NCBI RefSeq assembly: GCF_009792295.1
Contig: NZ_CP039934.1
Location: 248,001 to 312,000 of the forward strand
Origin: Myroides fluvii
Lineage (GTDB): Bacteria; Bacteroidota; Bacteroidia; Flavobacteriales; Flavobacteriaceae
DNA: 64,000 bases
Direction of reading: 5' to 3'
A program made the position numbers and the translations under genes. Positions 30,803 to 39,152 of this stretch are shown here, in pieces. The notes below the pieces were generated by a model. That model did not search any database and was not told where the DNA came from. It saw only the letters and a list, made by a program, of their open reading frames with translations. Position 1 is the first letter of the stretch. Every line of letters begins with the position of its first letter.

Positions 30803-30868
30803 TGTCACTTTGTCACTTAACGCGTCATCCGACTTCTATTTCCCTATCCTTTCGTCAGCTTTCCTGAC
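30803..30868. promoter_or_regulatory. Candidate activator-binding sites upstream of dnaK
   Basis: A direct repeat TGTCACTT-TGTCACTT (30803-30818) and a perfect palindrome GTCAG-N5-CTGAC (30854-30868) lie 55-135 bp upstream of the sigma54-like element. Position and symmetry fit upstream activating sites. Nothing else in this 404-bp gap is assigned. Confidence 0.35.
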
Positions 30869-31062
30869 AGCTTTCCCCCTAGTATTCTTATTTTTTATGC
30901 CAATAGTCTTAGCTATTATTCAATTTCCCCTTTATTTTCTTCTAATTCTATTGTGTATTCTCAGCGATAAAACTTTAAACAACCTATACGTTAAATCCCT
31001 GCTCTGCATTTGCGACTCCACAGTTTTTACTTATCTTCGTAACGATTAAATCATGCAACATT

Positions 31063-32487
31063 ATGGAATGTATATCTGTTTTTGATATGCTCAAGATTGG
31101 CGTTGGACCTTCGAGCTCACACACATTAGGTCCTTGGAGAGCCGCAGAGCTTTTCTTGAAAGAACTAAAAGAACGTCAACTATTTAACCAAGTGCAAAGT
31201 CTTACCGTAGATTTATTTGGTTCGCTTTCTCTTACTGGCGTTGGACACGCCACAGACTTAGCCGTGATGCTAGGGTTAAGCGGTGCAGATCCAGAATACG
31301 TTCCCGTAGAAAATATCGGTTCTATTATAACCGAAATCAATACCTCAAAATCCTTACTTCTAGGGGCTGAATTACCAATTACGTTTGATCCTAAAGTTCA
31401 TATTGTGTTCAATAGAAACTTTTTGCCTTTTCATGCCAATGGAATGACTTTTACGGTTCAAACGCAATCAGAAGAGACGTATAGCTCTACCTTTTACTCT
31501 ATTGGAGGTGGATTCGTTGTAAAGGAAGAAAGTGCAGAAAATGTTGAAAACGACGAAATAAAAGCGAGTTTTCCTTACCCAATAGACAAAGCCACAGAAC
31601 TGATTGCCTATTGTAAAGAGCAAAACAAAAAAGTTTCGGAAATTGTATACGAAAATGAAAAATCACTGCGCACCGAAGAGGAGATCCACCGCGAATTAAT
31701 GCGCGTATGGAATACCATGTTGGAGTGTATGTACATCGGTTGTCATACAGAAGGGGTTTTACCTGGAGGTCTGAACGTAAGAAGACGTGCGTATGATTCT
31801 CACAGTAATTTAAAAAGTGACTTACCGTATTCAAATCCACAAGAATGGTTAGGTACGATTCGCAAAACAAAAGTGTACTTCCGCCAGATCTTAAAATGGG
31901 TAAGTTGTTTTGCCTTAGCGGTAAATGAAGTTAATGCTTCTTTGGGGCGTGTAGTTACTGCACCCACCAATGGTAGTGCGGGCGTTATTCCGGCAGTATT
32001 GATGTACTATCTCGTAATCGAGAACCACAAAGCAGGAGAAAAAGAAATCAAACAATTTTTAATGGTTGCTGGTGAAATAGGGAGCATCTTCAAAAAAGGA
32101 GCCACCATTTCAGCTGCCATGGGCGGTTGCCAGGCAGAGATTGGCGTTTCGAGTGCCATGGCTGCAGGAGCGCTATGTGAATTGATGGGCGGTTGTCCGG
32201 AACAAGTGATGATGGCTGCTGAAATTGCCATGGAACACCACTTGGGTCTAACATGTGATCCTATCGGTGGATTGGTACAAATTCCTTGTATCGAACGCAA
32301 TGCCATGGGAGCCATTAAAGCCATCAATGCCGCTGAACTTGCACTAGACACCGATCCTAAAAATGCAAAAGTGCCTTTGGATAAAGTAGTCAGTACCATG
32401 TGGGAAACGGCCAAAGACATGAACAACAAATACAAAGAAACCTCAGAAGGTGGATTGGCTGTAGCCGTGAACTTAGCGGATTGCTAG
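31063..32487 (+). CDS. sdaA: L-serine ammonia-lyase (iron-sulfur type)
   Basis: A 474-residue single-chain L-serine dehydratase. The beta part starts [20 protein letters not shown]. The alpha part contains [38 protein letters not shown] and [16 protein letters not shown]. Its cysteines provide the 4Fe-4S ligands of the family. It deaminates L-serine to pyruvate and ammonia. It is a single gene followed by a heptamer array and a terminator. Confidence 0.95.
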   Translation: MECISVFDMLKIGVGPSSSHTLGPWRAAELFLKELKERQLFNQVQSLTVDLFGSLSLTGVGHATDLAVMLGLSGADPEYVPVENIGSIITEINTSKSLLLGAELPITFDPKVHIVFNRNFLPFHANGMTFTVQTQSEETYSSTFYSIGGGFVVKEESAENVENDEIKASFPYPIDKATELIAYCKEQNKKVSEIVYENEKSLRTEEEIHRELMRVWNTMLECMYIGCHTEGVLPGGLNVRRRAYDSHSNLKSDLPYSNPQEWLGTIRKTKVYFRQILKWVSCFALAVNEVNASLGRVVTAPTNGSAGVIPAVLMYYLVIENHKAGEKEIKQFLMVAGEIGSIFKKGATISAAMGGCQAEIGVSSAMAAGALCELMGGCPEQVMMAAEIAMEHHLGLTCDPIGGLVQIPCIERNAMGAIKAINAAELALDTDPKNAKVPLDKVVSTMWETAKDMNNKYKETSEGGLAVAVNLADC

Positions 32488-32488
32488 G

Positions 32489-32534
32489 TTGGTTGACGGT
32501 TGACGGTTAACGGTTAACGGTTAACGGTTAACGG
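32489..32534. repeat. Heptanucleotide tandem array behind sdaA
   Basis: About six copies of GGTTGAC/GGTTAAC start 2 bp after the sdaA stop and run to 32534. Related copies occur at 32700-32740, 33525-33565 and 52484-52518. Confidence 0.85.
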
Positions 32535-32556
32535 AAAATATTCATAAATAAGATAG

Positions 32557-32584
32557 ACCATCCCTTTGTAGGGGTGGTTTTTTT
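32557..32584 (+). terminator. sdaA terminator
   Basis: Stem ACCATCCC-TTTGTA-GGGGTGGT followed by a T run. A close copy with the same TTTGTA loop lies behind the pseudouridine synthase gene (52541-52568). Confidence 0.8.
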
Positions 32585-32592
32585 GCTTTTTT

Positions 32593-32655
32593 GTGAGGTT
32601 GTGGGTTGTTCGTTGTGGGTTGTTCGTTGTGGGTTGTTGTGGGTTGTTCGTTGTT
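32593..32655. repeat. GT-rich short repeats
   Basis: Four to five imperfect copies of a 15-mer containing GTGGGTTGTTCGTT. A further partial copy is at 33468-33486. Together with the heptamers this fills most of the 441-bp gap before the toxin-antitoxin pair. Confidence 0.7.
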
Positions 32656-32928
32656 AAAGTTTAGAATTCTCAATTAAAGAGAATGTGTATTATACAGCAA
32701 ATTGAATCGTAAACCGTTTGCTGTAAACCGTTAACTAATTTTTAGCGACTATGAATTATTATTATTTTACTACTTAACTAGTCTCATAAAAGTGTAAATT
32801 TGTTACTATATCCTTATCTATTAATGGATAATATGTTGATTAGACAATTTTCAGAAAAAGCATTTGATTCAGACTTTTCTTGATATTTTAAAAACAAAAA
32901 CGAAGTACAATAATTCGCTTTATAACTT

Positions 32929-33150
32929 ATGAACACAACAACGCTAAAACAGGTAAACGCTAAACTCAAACAACTTCCAGAAACTCTTTTGGAAGAAGTA
33001 GAACGCTATATTGATTTTTTAACGTTTAAACATAAACAGGATACGGAGGGGGTATCACAAGCGCATCAAGATCTTGTTTTAAACCGTGTAAAAGAAGGGG
33101 GGAAATCTGTGGATGCTTTTGAGATGTTAGACGAATTAGAGAACGAATAA
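32929..33150 (+). CDS. Antitoxin (DUF2281-like) of a ParE-type pair
   Basis: A 73-residue protein; the start LKQVNAKLKQLPETLLEEVERYIDFL is the DUF2281/antitoxin pattern, followed by an acidic tail ending DAFEMLDELENE. The stop and the next start overlap by 1 nt (TAATG), the usual coupling of a type II module. It is expected to bind and neutralise the following toxin and to autoregulate the promoter. Confidence 0.8.
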   Translation: MNTTTLKQVNAKLKQLPETLLEEVERYIDFLTFKHKQDTEGVSQAHQDLVLNRVKEGGKSVDAFEMLDELENE

Positions 33151-33446
33151 TGCAGGTATACACCATAATTGCTGACCCTAATGTTAAAAGCGATTTGAGA
33201 GATGCTAAAGATTATTTGAACACCCAAAGAAAAGGTTGGGGTAAAAAGTTTTTAATACAGTACAGAGAAACCTTGAAAAGCTTACAACAGAATCCACATT
33301 TTCAAATTCGCTATAAAGATATCCACTGCCTTCCTTTACCGGATTTTAAATACATGATTCACTTTAAAGTAAATGAAACGAAAAAAGAAATACATGTTTA
33401 CGCCGTGCTTTCCACACATTTAAACCCAAAAGAAAATTGGCTTTAA
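33150..33446 (+). CDS. RelE/ParE superfamily toxin
   Basis: A 98-residue basic protein of the RelE/ParE fold: DPNVKSDLRDAKDYLNTQRKG and GKKFLIQYRETLKSLQQNPHF in the helices, then strands ending in KEIHVYAVLSTHLNP. ParE types inhibit gyrase and RelE types cleave mRNA; the sequence alone does not decide. It lies just left of the accessory island and may mark its edge. Confidence 0.85.
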   Translation: MQVYTIIADPNVKSDLRDAKDYLNTQRKGWGKKFLIQYRETLKSLQQNPHFQIRYKDIHCLPLPDFKYMIHFKVNETKKEIHVYAVLSTHLNPKENWL

Positions 33447-33561
33447 AAGAATACAGTTTTTTGTGAAGTTGTGGGTTGTTCGTTGTCAAGTTTAGAATTC
33501 TCGATTAAAGAAATTGTGTGCCATGGAGCAAATTGAACCGTGAACCGTTTGCGGTAAACCG

Positions 33562-34083
33562 TTAACTAATGACACTATACCACCATTTATTTTTTTTCCA
33601 TTTAACATTCAATTTATCTAAAACTTGTTCTTCTAAGTCTTTCTTAACTTGTTTATTTTCTTTTACATCTAAATCTCTTAAAACAAAATAACTTCGTGCA
33701 TTAATTGTCCTGTTATTTAAAAATCGAGGTCCATCTCCAACTGATATCAATCCTAAAGTGGTCGTAAACTCATCTATACTTTTAACGTAACACAATAAGA
33801 CAGTTTTCCTATCTTCTAATAAAAAATACACATAATACACATTGCCTTTTGTCTCATCACTTAATCCTCCAAATGATGTACTATCTACTGGTACTTGTAA
33901 TGAAACCTTTTCTTGTTTCAAGTTTTGTATTTTACTTATAACCTTATCTTCCGAAACATTTAAAACATACTGCTCTGCATAGGGATGACTTCCCACCATA
34001 GACAAGGAGTACAAAAAATTAACAAACAAAATAACAAGTAAGAAACTAATCAATATTTTTAAAAATCGAACTAAATAAAACAA
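33562..34083 (-). CDS. Hypothetical membrane-anchored protein
   Basis: 173 residues with an N-terminal membrane segment (residues 4-26) and an outside domain rich in strands. No family is recognised. It sits at the left edge of the RHS island, on the same strand as the immunity genes, and could be an orphan immunity protein, but there is no toxin fragment in front of it. Its base composition is AT-rich like the island. Confidence 0.5.
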   Translation of the reverse strand: MFYLVRFLKILISFLLVILFVNFLYSLSMVGSHPYAEQYVLNVSEDKVISKIQNLKQEKVSLQVPVDSTSFGGLSDETKGNVYYVYFLLEDRKTVLLCYVKSIDEFTTTLGLISVGDGPRFLNNRTINARSYFVLRDLDVKENKQVKKDLEEQVLDKLNVKWKKNKWWYSVIS

Positions 34084-34239
34084 TAAATTTGAAGATAACT
34101 ATTTTACTAATACTCCTATATTTCACTTGTATATTAGGTTTAAAAAATTTAAAACAAGAGTTTACCTAGTAGTATTCCGTTTAAAAAAGTTTAATTTCCT
34201 TTGCGTATAGTACGCTTCTATTGTACGTCTAAAAAACAA

Positions 34240-34485
34240 CTACATTAATCCAATGTACTCAGATAAAACTTTTACCAAAGCTTTTTTTAAATCACTCCCA
34301 TCTACGCGAATCATCGCTCTTTCTCTAGTTGGAAAAGACACAAAAACGGTATAGGCATCCTCATCTCTTTCTCCATCAAATTTAATAACAACTACATCTC
34401 CCCTCAATTTAATCCTTTCACAACAAGTGATTAATTCTTCAAAAGAAATTGCTGGTTTTTCTATAATAGCCTTAATAAAATTCAT
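34240..34485 (-). CDS. Hypothetical small protein, possible orphan immunity protein
   Basis: 81 residues from the ATG at 34483-34485. It is predicted soluble, with a helix start and a strand-rich centre (GDVVVIKFDG, YTVFVSF) and helix end. No family is recognised. It lies directly behind a REP-like element and the decayed reading frame in repeat copy A, the position immunity genes take in the other cassettes. The immunity role is inferred only from position. Confidence 0.5.
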   Translation of the reverse strand: MNFIKAIIEKPAISFEELITCCERIKLRGDVVVIKFDGERDEDAYTVFVSFPTRERAMIRVDGSDLKKALVKVLSEYIGLM

Positions 34486-34517
34486 ATCGTATCTAGTAAA
34501 TATTTTTCACAATTTGT

Positions 34518-34569
34518 GATGCTCCCGAGGCTTAGCCAAATTTAACGAAGTTAAATCTCCCTGATTGGG
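34518..34569. repeat. REP-like element a
   Basis: Partial copy of the island's dispersed element: CCGAGGCTTAGCC, then TTAACGAAGTTAAATC and GATTGGG. Confidence 0.65.
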
Positions 34570-34570
34570 A

Positions 34571-34797
34571 TTAAAGATTGTAAAAGCTAAACCTATTTAA
34601 GTGAGACATCGTTTCTAGTATAGCCTTAATACCTACACTTAGATCTAAAACAGGGTTATTACCTCCAGAAACAGTTCCTATTTTCCCTCCTAGCCGGTTA
34701 CCCCTTCACTGTTCATCCATTGTCTATTTTTACCATGCGTGTACTGTTTACTTGATGACTACAAATTTTTGCGATTATGCGTCCTAGCTACCTTCAC
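34571..34797 (-). pseudogene. Decayed coding remnant in repeat copy A
   Basis: On the minus strand the frame reads KVARTHNRKNL, stop, SSSKQYTHGKNRQWMNSEG, then after a frame change at a GGGG run NRLGGKIGTVSGGNNPVLDL and VGIKAILETMSHLNR before the stop. The coherent protein-like text and the single synonymous difference from copy B (CTA/TTA Leu) suggest an old coding region with one stop and one frameshift. The family is unknown. It ends just before the small gene at 34240-34485. Confidence 0.45.
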
Positions 34798-34958
34798 TTC
34801 TATTCTCCTTGCAATACTAAAAAAACAAAAACAACTGTACAATACTCCCTTGCGTATTCTTCCATTTTTGGGATAAAAAAGGGGTGTATTTCCTTTTTTA
34901 TCCAGCAAAATAAAACATAAAATAATCAAAATACTAACAAAAGTAAATTTACAGTTCC

Positions 34959-35027
34959 TTTTGGGTTTGTTCGGTGTTTGCTTTGTGTTTGCTTGGTTTT
35001 AGGGCCTTTTACCGAACAAACCCAAAA
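34959..35027. repeat. 17-bp inverted repeat in copy A
   Basis: TTTTGGGTTTGTTCGGT and its exact complement, separated by 35 bp (GTTTG-rich and ending AGGGCCTTTT). Copy B keeps it with one mismatch (48178-48246). It could fold into a long hairpin just upstream of the tiny reading frame at 35060. Confidence 0.75.
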
Positions 35028-35059
35028 CGAAGGAAAAGCAAACCTATAAGGAAGATTTA

Positions 35060-35156
35060 ATGGATCATAAAAAGATTCTCAATAACCACAAGGGTTTACA
35101 GGGGGGGTAGTGATGGATTGAGCAACATAATACTCACTCTTTTGGAAAAGAAATAA
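35060..35156 (+). other. Conserved tiny reading frame with frameshift site, copy A
   Basis: Behind an AAGGAAG stretch an ATG opens MDHKKILNNHKGLQGG and stops at TAG (35108-35110) after a run of seven G. Skipping one base continues SDGLSNIILTLLEKK to a TAA at 35154-35156. Copy B at 48290-48386 has the same structure. It may be a leader peptide, a decayed gene start or a frameshift-controlled small protein. Confidence 0.4.
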
Positions 35157-35446
35157 AAAGTTCTACACTAAATCCCACTAGTACTACTAATGATCCAAGT
35201 AGTGAGTTCTCTGTGAACGTTGAAAAAAGTGAGGGAGGGATGCTTTTTTGTATTTTTTATTTTTCACCCAACATGTCACCCCGACGAAGGAGGGGTCGCA
35301 TCCAGCGCTCTCATCATACTGTAAATCGTGAACAGTGATCGGAAAATGTATCGTGATGAGATTGTCTTCTTATCTCACTGAGTTAATATTTATTTTAGTG
35401 TTCGATGAATATATCTCACCTATTTTATATTTTTTTTGGTATTCGA

Positions 35447-35532
35447 TGAATCTTCACTACGTTACGATTTTCACTACGTTACGATTTTCGCTACGCTCCG
35501 ATTTTCACTACGTTACGATTTTCGCTACGATT
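35447..35532. repeat. 17-bp tandem repeat
   Basis: Five imperfect copies of TTCACTACGTTACGATT. The same unit is found at 54236-54318, and a shorter related stretch at about 48637-48655. It is preceded by a TTCGATGAATATATCTCACC segment that also recurs near 54 kb. Confidence 0.8.
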
Positions 35533-35635
35533 TATTCTTCGTCGAAATGACATGACGGCGTTAAGTGACGAGTGTTTAGGAATTCTCTATAAAAAATAAA
35601 ACGTTCAACTAACGGGGTTCTTTTTTATAATTTCT

Positions 35636-35693
35636 GTACGGATTACATTCAGGGCTTTAGCCGAAGAGCTTGAAGTTAAATCCGCGCGATCAA
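35636..35693. repeat. REP-like element b, behind cassette 1
   Basis: TACGGATT, GGCTTTAGCCGAA, TTGAAGTTAAATCCGCGCGATC in the order seen in the other copies; it directly follows the immunity gene of cassette 1. Confidence 0.75.
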
Positions 35694-35695
35694 GA

Positions 35696-36172
35696 TTACT
35701 TTTCATCTAAAAGATCTGGAAAAGGAGGTCCATCACTATAAATGAAATTAACGAATATAGGTTTCTTCTCTTTACACGCTTCTAGCAATTCAATTAATCT
35801 ATTCAATAATAATATAGCTTGATTGTCAAAAAAGGAAAATTCCGTAATAATACCGTTTTCCTCCAAAGTGATAAAAAATTCTACATAATCTCGGAAACCT
35901 GAATTATCATTCACTCCATCAACTTCATTTTTTATGTGTTTAATGACAGTAAAAATCTCTTTCGCTCTTTCTTTCGTGATTCTAATTTTATTAAACTCTC
36001 TTGTATCCCTAGTTCTATTAATATCCTTATACAATAACATGGTAGGGTCTGAATCAATATAATAAGTAAATATTGTATCTCTAACTTCATAACTAAAATC
36101 AATACTCCAATCTTGAGCAAGTGAAGCATTGTTTTTTATTAAAATAAATAGAATCAATAATATTTTTTTCAT
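35696..36172 (-). CDS. Candidate immunity protein of RHS cassette 1
   Basis: 158 residues from the ATG at 36170-36172 (an in-frame TTG lies at 36184). The signal peptide MKKILLILFILIKNNASLAQ predicts export to the periplasm. No family is recognised. It starts 8 bp after the stop of the RHS C-terminal module before it and is unrelated to the small genes in the other cassettes, as expected for specific immunity. Periplasmic placement would fit a toxin acting in the periplasm or delivered through it. The role is inferred. Confidence 0.6.
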   Translation of the reverse strand: MKKILLILFILIKNNASLAQDWSIDFSYEVRDTIFTYYIDSDPTMLLYKDINRTRDTREFNKIRITKERAKEIFTVIKHIKNEVDGVNDNSGFRDYVEFFITLEENGIITEFSFFDNQAILLLNRLIELLEACKEKKPIFVNFIYSDGPPFPDLLDEK

Positions 36173-36180
36173 AACATTTT

Positions 36181-37059
36181 TCAATTACTTATTTGACGTC
36201 CTACTAGTAGTTCTTTTTTTATTATATCATCACTCTTTTGAATTCCCTTTTTCTGATAATAACTTTTCATAGAATCAAAAAAAGTTTTTAATAGGTAATT
36301 ATCTCTTTCATCTTGAAAATGTTGCTTTAAATTTGCTCTTTGAGGATAATATCCTTTTTTATCATCTCTCGTTTTATAATAATCATCCACGTACTTAATT
36401 AAATCTTTATCTAAATTACTTAAATCTAACTTACCATTATTAATAAAATCCTTTCCATCTAAACGTACATGAATAAAACTTTCATGTGCAATATCTTCTA
36501 GATACCTTTCCGTCAAGCCTCCATTTTTAGACAGGAATACTGTACTGACAAACCGTCCATTTTCCATAACAGACTCTACACCTGCATCTCTAAATCTATT
36601 GTCGTTTGCCTTATAAACTAAATCCATTTTTTTATTATGATACTTCCCATTTTCTTTAAAAGTATAACCTCCTATAGTTTGACCTTTTTTAGCATAATCT
36701 GCTAAAAATTTACGTCCTTCATCCGATCCAGCAAAAAATTCAAAAGCATCCACTAAATTTTGATTTACATAATTTCCTTGAGAGTTTTTACTATATATCC
36801 AAGAAAAATCTATTTCTTCTCCTTTAGGATCAATAAACATCATAGGATTATTATTAACATAGGTATACAAGGAAATATTTGGATATTTCTCCGCCAACGG
36901 GTCCACATTCATCCATCGACCAATAGCCGCATCATAGTTCCTTGCTCCGTAATCATACAAGTTCAATCCCAGCTCCTCTTGATTCTCTTTTCCATTATAC
37001 TGATACTTATAGTTTTGGGCTATCGTATTATTCTTCTCGTTATACCCTTGATGCGCCAA
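36181..37059 (-). CDS. Orphan RHS C-terminal module 1 (putative toxin tip)
   Basis: 292 residues counted from a TTG. The open frame reaches a TGA at 37132-37134 and contains no ATG upstream of the core. Residues 1-85 are the RHS repeat-associated core (GLNLYDYGARNYDAAIGRW, VDPLAEKYPNISLYTYV, IDPKGE). The rest is unique. HESFIH at residue 192 resembles a degenerate zinc-peptidase motif, which is weak evidence. It lacks the RHS shell needed for delivery and looks like a silent cassette. A small exported protein gene follows 8 bp later. Confidence 0.7.
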   Translation of the reverse strand: MAHQGYNEKNNTIAQNYKYQYNGKENQEELGLNLYDYGARNYDAAIGRWMNVDPLAEKYPNISLYTYVNNNPMMFIDPKGEEIDFSWIYSKNSQGNYVNQNLVDAFEFFAGSDEGRKFLADYAKKGQTIGGYTFKENGKYHNKKMDLVYKANDNRFRDAGVESVMENGRFVSTVFLSKNGGLTERYLEDIAHESFIHVRLDGKDFINNGKLDLSNLDKDLIKYVDDYYKTRDDKKGYYPQRANLKQHFQDERDNYLLKTFFDSMKSYYQKKGIQKSDDIIKKELLVGRQISN

Positions 37060-37131
37060 TCCAAAGGGATAATAGTTCGTCTCTTCAATGATCTCACCAA
37101 CATCTATTTTGTCGTTATAATTCTCATCGGC

Positions 37132-37312
37132 TCAACTTAAGCGGTATTACCCGAAGTTAAAGATAACTAACTTTTAGATTATACATAGACTTTAGTTAAC
37201 GAATACGAAAACACATTAACGATAAAGCCTTATTCCATATCATTGATACCTACATTCAAAATTTTAAAACCAAACAAGCGTTTGCTAAATAACGCTCAAT
37301 CTATTTTATAAA
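37132..37312. repeat. Cassette spacer block 1
   Basis: A block almost identical to 41290-41483 and 46190-46369. On the minus strand it lies between the hairpin of cassette 2 and the core fragment of cassette 1. It joins the core at a corrupted RLSY codon set (CGCTTAAGT then TGA). Coding sense is lost inside the block. Confidence 0.8.
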
Positions 37313-37350
37313 GCAAAACCCGTTAATCTTTCGACTAACGGGTTTTAGTT
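37313..37350 (-). terminator. Hairpin behind cassette 2
   Basis: Stem AAAACCCGTTA/TAACGGGTTTT with a T-rich flank on the minus strand side, placed after the immunity gene and REP-like element of cassette 2. Confidence 0.7.
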
Positions 37351-37363
37351 TTTTATAATTTAG

Positions 37364-37393
37364 GCGCACGGATTGCAAATCCGCGCGATCGGG
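37364..37393. repeat. REP-like element c (short form), behind cassette 2
   Basis: GCGCACGGATTGCAAATCCGCGC: the two outer arms of the element without the middle GGCTTTAGCC stem. Confidence 0.7.
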
Positions 37394-37398
37394 TCTAT

Positions 37399-37875
37399 TT
37401 ATTCTTCCCAAATTGGTTTATATTTTTCTGGATATTTTTGTCTTTTTTCAAAGTAGTACTGCTTTGTTTTTACATCCTCAAGTAATTTATCTTTTACTAG
37501 AAAAATTCGTTTTTGCTCTTTACCAAATAGCAATAGAATAAATTCATCTGTACACACTATTATATCAAATTTATGTCCATCCCACGAAAGGATACTATCA
37601 GAAGTAACATTCCATTCTCTAATGTCAAATATTAAATCTCCATCACTATATTGTGGAACTTTCTCTCCATTTTCATTTATCCTAATTCTATCATATTTAT
37701 TATTCTCATAAAACTGATAACGATTTGCCAATGGTCCAGAACTATCAAAAGTATAAGCAATCCAATATTCATTTTCATGATTAACAAAATAATCCTTTAG
37801 TTCCCTTTTTGTACAAGATGTAATCATAAAGATAAAACCAAACAAAATGCTTAGTCTAATTCTCCACTTTTTCAT
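37399..37875 (-). CDS. Candidate immunity lipoprotein of RHS cassette 2
   Basis: 158 residues with a signal peptide and lipobox (FIFMITSC, Cys21), so a predicted lipoprotein. The mature part is strand-rich and has no recognised family. It begins 20 bp inside the end of the RHS module, which shows tight coupling. The cognate module carries an HExxH metallopeptidase motif. A membrane-anchored periplasmic immunity protein would suit a protease that acts in the envelope; this is inference. Confidence 0.6.
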   Translation of the reverse strand: MKKWRIRLSILFGFIFMITSCTKRELKDYFVNHENEYWIAYTFDSSGPLANRYQFYENNKYDRIRINENGEKVPQYSDGDLIFDIREWNVTSDSILSWDGHKFDIIVCTDEFILLLFGKEQKRIFLVKDKLLEDVKTKQYYFEKRQKYPEKYKPIWEE

Positions 37876-38791
37876 ATTTAATTTCTACTTTTTGATTATT
37901 ATAACTTCCTTGAAGACTTAAAGTACCTTTTGCAAAATTTCCTGGTTGTTTAATCACACCTCCAGTACCTAATTCATTAAAAGCATCTATAGCATTCCAA
38001 ATATCCATATTACTGTAGTCAGAAGATTTATCCATATTCAATAAATAATTACCAAAAGACTTCATTATTCCTACTTTAAAATCATCAGGGCTATTTCTAA
38101 ACGAATCATCATTCATTTGATACAAATAAACATCAGTATGCGTTTTAAGATTTTTAGTAGTTCTATCATTATTTTCTATTTGATGTTCATTTTCATGTCT
38201 CATTACACTCATAAAACTATTAGAATCATCTAATGCAGTTGAAAAACCTCCTTTATTATTTATAAATGCTATGTTATTTGAGCTGCGAGTAAATCCTGGA
38301 TTACCACTTGAATTTTTATCACTTGGACCAACTCCAAGCTTAAAATTTTCAGACACTCCCATTTGCTTTCTATAATGCATAGCCATTTTCAACACTGCAT
38401 TACTACTACCTCTTGATGAAGATAGTTGAGAGGGACTAACATATCTATTTGTATCGGCTGCAAAAATTTTCACGGCATTACTTCCATCATTTACAGTTCG
38501 TTCAAAAACTCCATAACTATTAAAATAATCTGTAGGACGTCTTGCAACCATCCCCGTAGGATCAATCAAATTAACAGGATTATTGTGTACATAATGATAC
38601 GGATTCCAAGCTGGAAATTGTTCCGCTAACGGGTCCACATTCATCCATCGACCAATAGTCGCATCATAGTTCCTTGCCCCGTAATCATACAAGTTCAATC
38701 CAAGCTCATCTTGTAACTCCTTGGCATTATATTGATACTTATAGTTTTGGGCTATCGTATTATTCTTCTCATTATACCCTTGATGCGCCAA
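37856..38791 (-). CDS. Orphan RHS C-terminal module 2, HExxH metallopeptidase-like toxin
   Basis: 311 residues from a TTG. The core occupies residues 1-80 (KELQDELGLNLYDYGARNYD, ending IDPTGM). The unique domain holds SVMRHENEHQIENNDRT, with the zinc motif HENEH at residues 199-203, so a zincin-type metallopeptidase is the best reading; the third ligand is not certain. The core variant (AKELQDEL, DATIGR) matches module 4 rather than modules 1 and 3. No ATG start exists in the frame. Confidence 0.72.
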   Translation of the reverse strand: MAHQGYNEKNNTIAQNYKYQYNAKELQDELGLNLYDYGARNYDATIGRWMNVDPLAEQFPAWNPYHYVHNNPVNLIDPTGMVARRPTDYFNSYGVFERTVNDGSNAVKIFAADTNRYVSPSQLSSSRGSSNAVLKMAMHYRKQMGVSENFKLGVGPSDKNSSGNPGFTRSSNNIAFINNKGGFSTALDDSNSFMSVMRHENEHQIENNDRTTKNLKTHTDVYLYQMNDDSFRNSPDDFKVGIMKSFGNYLLNMDKSSDYSNMDIWNAIDAFNELGTGGVIKQPGNFAKGTLSLQGSYNNQKVEIKYEKVEN

Positions 38792-38867
38792 TCCAAAGGG
38801 ATAATAATTCGTTTCCTCAATAATCTCACCTACGTCTATTTTATCGTTTTTAATCGCATCAACTCAA

Positions 38868-39050
38868 CTTAGGTGGTGTTACTCAAAGTTAAAGATAACT
38901 AGCTTTTAGATTATAAATAGACTTTGGTTAATGAATAGGAAAACACATCAACTATAAAGTCTTATTCCATATCATGAATACTTACAACCAAAATTTTAAA
39001 ACCAAACAAGCGTTTGATAAATAACGCTCAAGCTATTTTATAAAACAAAA
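38868..39050. repeat. Cassette spacer block 2
   Basis: A diverged version of the spacer block: same order and length as the other blocks with scattered substitutions. It joins the core of module 2 at ACCTAAGTTGATGCG, again with a stop codon in the former RLSY region. Confidence 0.75.
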
Positions 39051-39074
39051 CCCGTTAATCTAAAGACTAACGGG
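39051..39074 (-). terminator. Hairpin behind cassette 3
   Basis: CCCGTTAATC...GACTAACGGG stem at the boundary of cassettes 3 and 2; the T run is weaker than in the sister copies. Confidence 0.55.
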
Positions 39075-39091
39075 CCATGTTATTTATTTAT

Positions 39092-39152
39092 ACGCACGAA
39101 TTGCACCCGAGGCTTTAGCCGAACGGCTTGAAGTTAAATATGCGCGATCGGG
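39092..39152. repeat. REP-like element d, behind cassette 3
   Basis: A full copy: CGCACGAATTGCACCCGAGG, CTTTAGCCGAA, TTGAAGTTAAAT, GCGCGATCGGG. Confidence 0.8.

Larger units (their letters stand above)
34588..35391. repeat. Island-flanking direct repeat, copy A
   Basis: About 800 bp that recur with few differences at 47798-48621 in the same orientation. It contains a decayed minus-strand reading frame, a 17-bp inverted repeat, a conserved tiny plus-strand reading frame and a CACCCC...GGGGTCGCATCC stretch. No transposase gene or obvious terminal inverted repeats were found. The two copies bracket the RHS cassette array. Confidence 0.85.

Noticed and set aside
34588..35391. Insertion sequence as the border repeat
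   Set aside because: No intact or decayed transposase could be recognised and no terminal inverted repeats or target duplications were seen.
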